A stretch of 5,936 nucleotides of DNA from contig CATXYA010000128.1 of NCBI GenBank assembly GCA_958403605.1, forward strand, positions 1 through 5,936, given 5' to 3'. The DNA comes from an uncultured Oscillospiraceae bacterium. GTDB taxonomy: Bacteria > Bacillota > Clostridia > Oscillospirales > Ruminococcaceae. The translations under genes were made by a program, and so were the position numbers. Below, piece by piece: positions 5,531 through 5,936 of the stretch. The notes beneath the pieces were generated by a model that worked only from the letters and a program-made list of their open reading frames with translations, was not told the origin of the DNA and did not search any database. Positions within the stretch are counted from its first letter, which is position 1; each line of letters starts with the position of its first letter.

Positions 5531-5936
5531 ATGATGAAGGAACTGAATTTTTCCTGCCCCGTCAGCAAGCGGTGCGGCGCCTGCCAGCTGCTGGCGCTGC
5601 CCTATCCCCAGCAGCTGGCGCAAAAACAGCGCCGGGCAGAGCAGCTGCTGGGCAAGTTCGGCCCCGTGTCCCCTATCCTGGGCATGGAACAGCCCGTGCA
5701 TTACCGCTGCAAGGTGCAGGCCGCCTTCGGCGCCGGGCCGCGCGGCGCTGTGGTCTCGGGCACGTATGAACCGGGCAGCCACAAGCTGGTCCCGGTGGAG
5801 GACTGTTTGTTGGAGGACGCGGACGCCGGGCGCATCCTCGCCAGCGTGCGCCGGCTGGCCCAGAGCTTCCGCGTGCCCGTGTTCGACGAGCGCACGGGCC
5901 GGGGCCTGCTGCGCCATGTGCTGATCCGCAAGGGAT
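5531..5936 (+). CDS. Second 23S rRNA (uracil-C5)-methyltransferase-like protein, lacking TRAM (partial, N-terminal part)
   Basis: The first 135 codons are present; the gene runs off the window. The translation begins directly at the iron-sulfur region: C9, C15 and C18 (C-x5-C-x2-C), with C92 in VEDCLLED as the likely fourth ligand, the pattern of the TrmA/RlmC/RlmD uracil-C5 methyltransferases. It aligns by eye with the first methyltransferase of this window across YRCKVQ (YRNKVQ there), SGTYEPGSHKLVPVEDC (the AGFYAPRSHRVLP region there) and PVFDERTGRGLLRHV (PVYDEEQHRGLVRHI there). There is no room for a TRAM domain, because an in-frame TGA lies 21 bases upstream of the start. E. coli RlmC (U747 methylation) also lacks TRAM. 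The SAM-binding and catalytic motifs should lie beyond the window, so activity cannot be judged. ATG 5531 is preferred to the adjacent ATG 5534 by spacing. Confidence 0.87.
   Translation, partial: MMKELNFSCPVSKRCGACQLLALPYPQQLAQKQRRAEQLLGKFGPVSPILGMEQPVHYRCKVQAAFGAGPRGAVVSGTYEPGSHKLVPVEDCLLEDADAGRILASVRRLAQSFRVPVFDERTGRGLLRHVLIRKG

Noticed and set aside
5266..5568. A 100-residue - strand frame across the intergenic region
   Set aside because: It starts inside the second methyltransferase gene and reads through the palindromic repeats. I see no domain or supported start. Such repeat-derived frames are commonly mis-annotated as hypothetical proteins.

Overview
The window is GC-rich bacterial DNA with short intergenic gaps, strong purine-rich ribosome binding sites and every supported gene on the + strand. 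Three things suggest a GC-rich gut Clostridia member of the Oscillospiraceae/Ruminococcaceae type (Faecalibacterium/Gemmiger/Subdoligranulum-like): AgrC-like GHKL kinase architecture, Firmicutes-type CorA and MATE proteins, and an intergenic palindrome carrying the motif GACGGATGAGG next to CCTTCCCCC/GGGGGAAGG. The taxonomic placement is inference.

Layout: (1) bases 1-140, the C-terminal end of an AraC-family regulator; (2) 140-1507, a TRAM-containing RlmD/RlmCD-type 23S rRNA m5U methyltransferase whose ATG overlaps the previous stop; (3) 1544-2890, a seven-helix membrane sensor kinase with a GHKL ATPase domain and no response regulator beside it; (4) 2907-3830, a CorA-family divalent cation transporter; (5) 3845-5221, a MATE-family efflux transporter with a GTG start; (6) 5222-5530, a roughly 310-base gap holding a possible terminator, an AT-rich island with a perfect 10-bp inverted repeat, and a run of GC-rich palindromes that looks like an interspersed repeat; (7) 5531 to the window end, the start of a second RlmD/RlmC-type methyltransferase that lacks the TRAM domain.

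The first five genes are separated by at most 36 bases, and no terminator is visible between them, so they could be one transcript: regulator, rRNA methyltransferase, sensor kinase, cation channel, efflux pump. The products do not form an obvious pathway. A sensor kinase next to two transporters suggests an envelope or ion-stress theme, but that is speculation. The points most worth a second look are the two architecturally different m5U methyltransferases about 4 kb apart, the orphan kinase, the palindrome cluster, and a small hairpin covering the ribosome binding site of the second methyltransferase. I see no clear evidence of a new defence system or mobile element.
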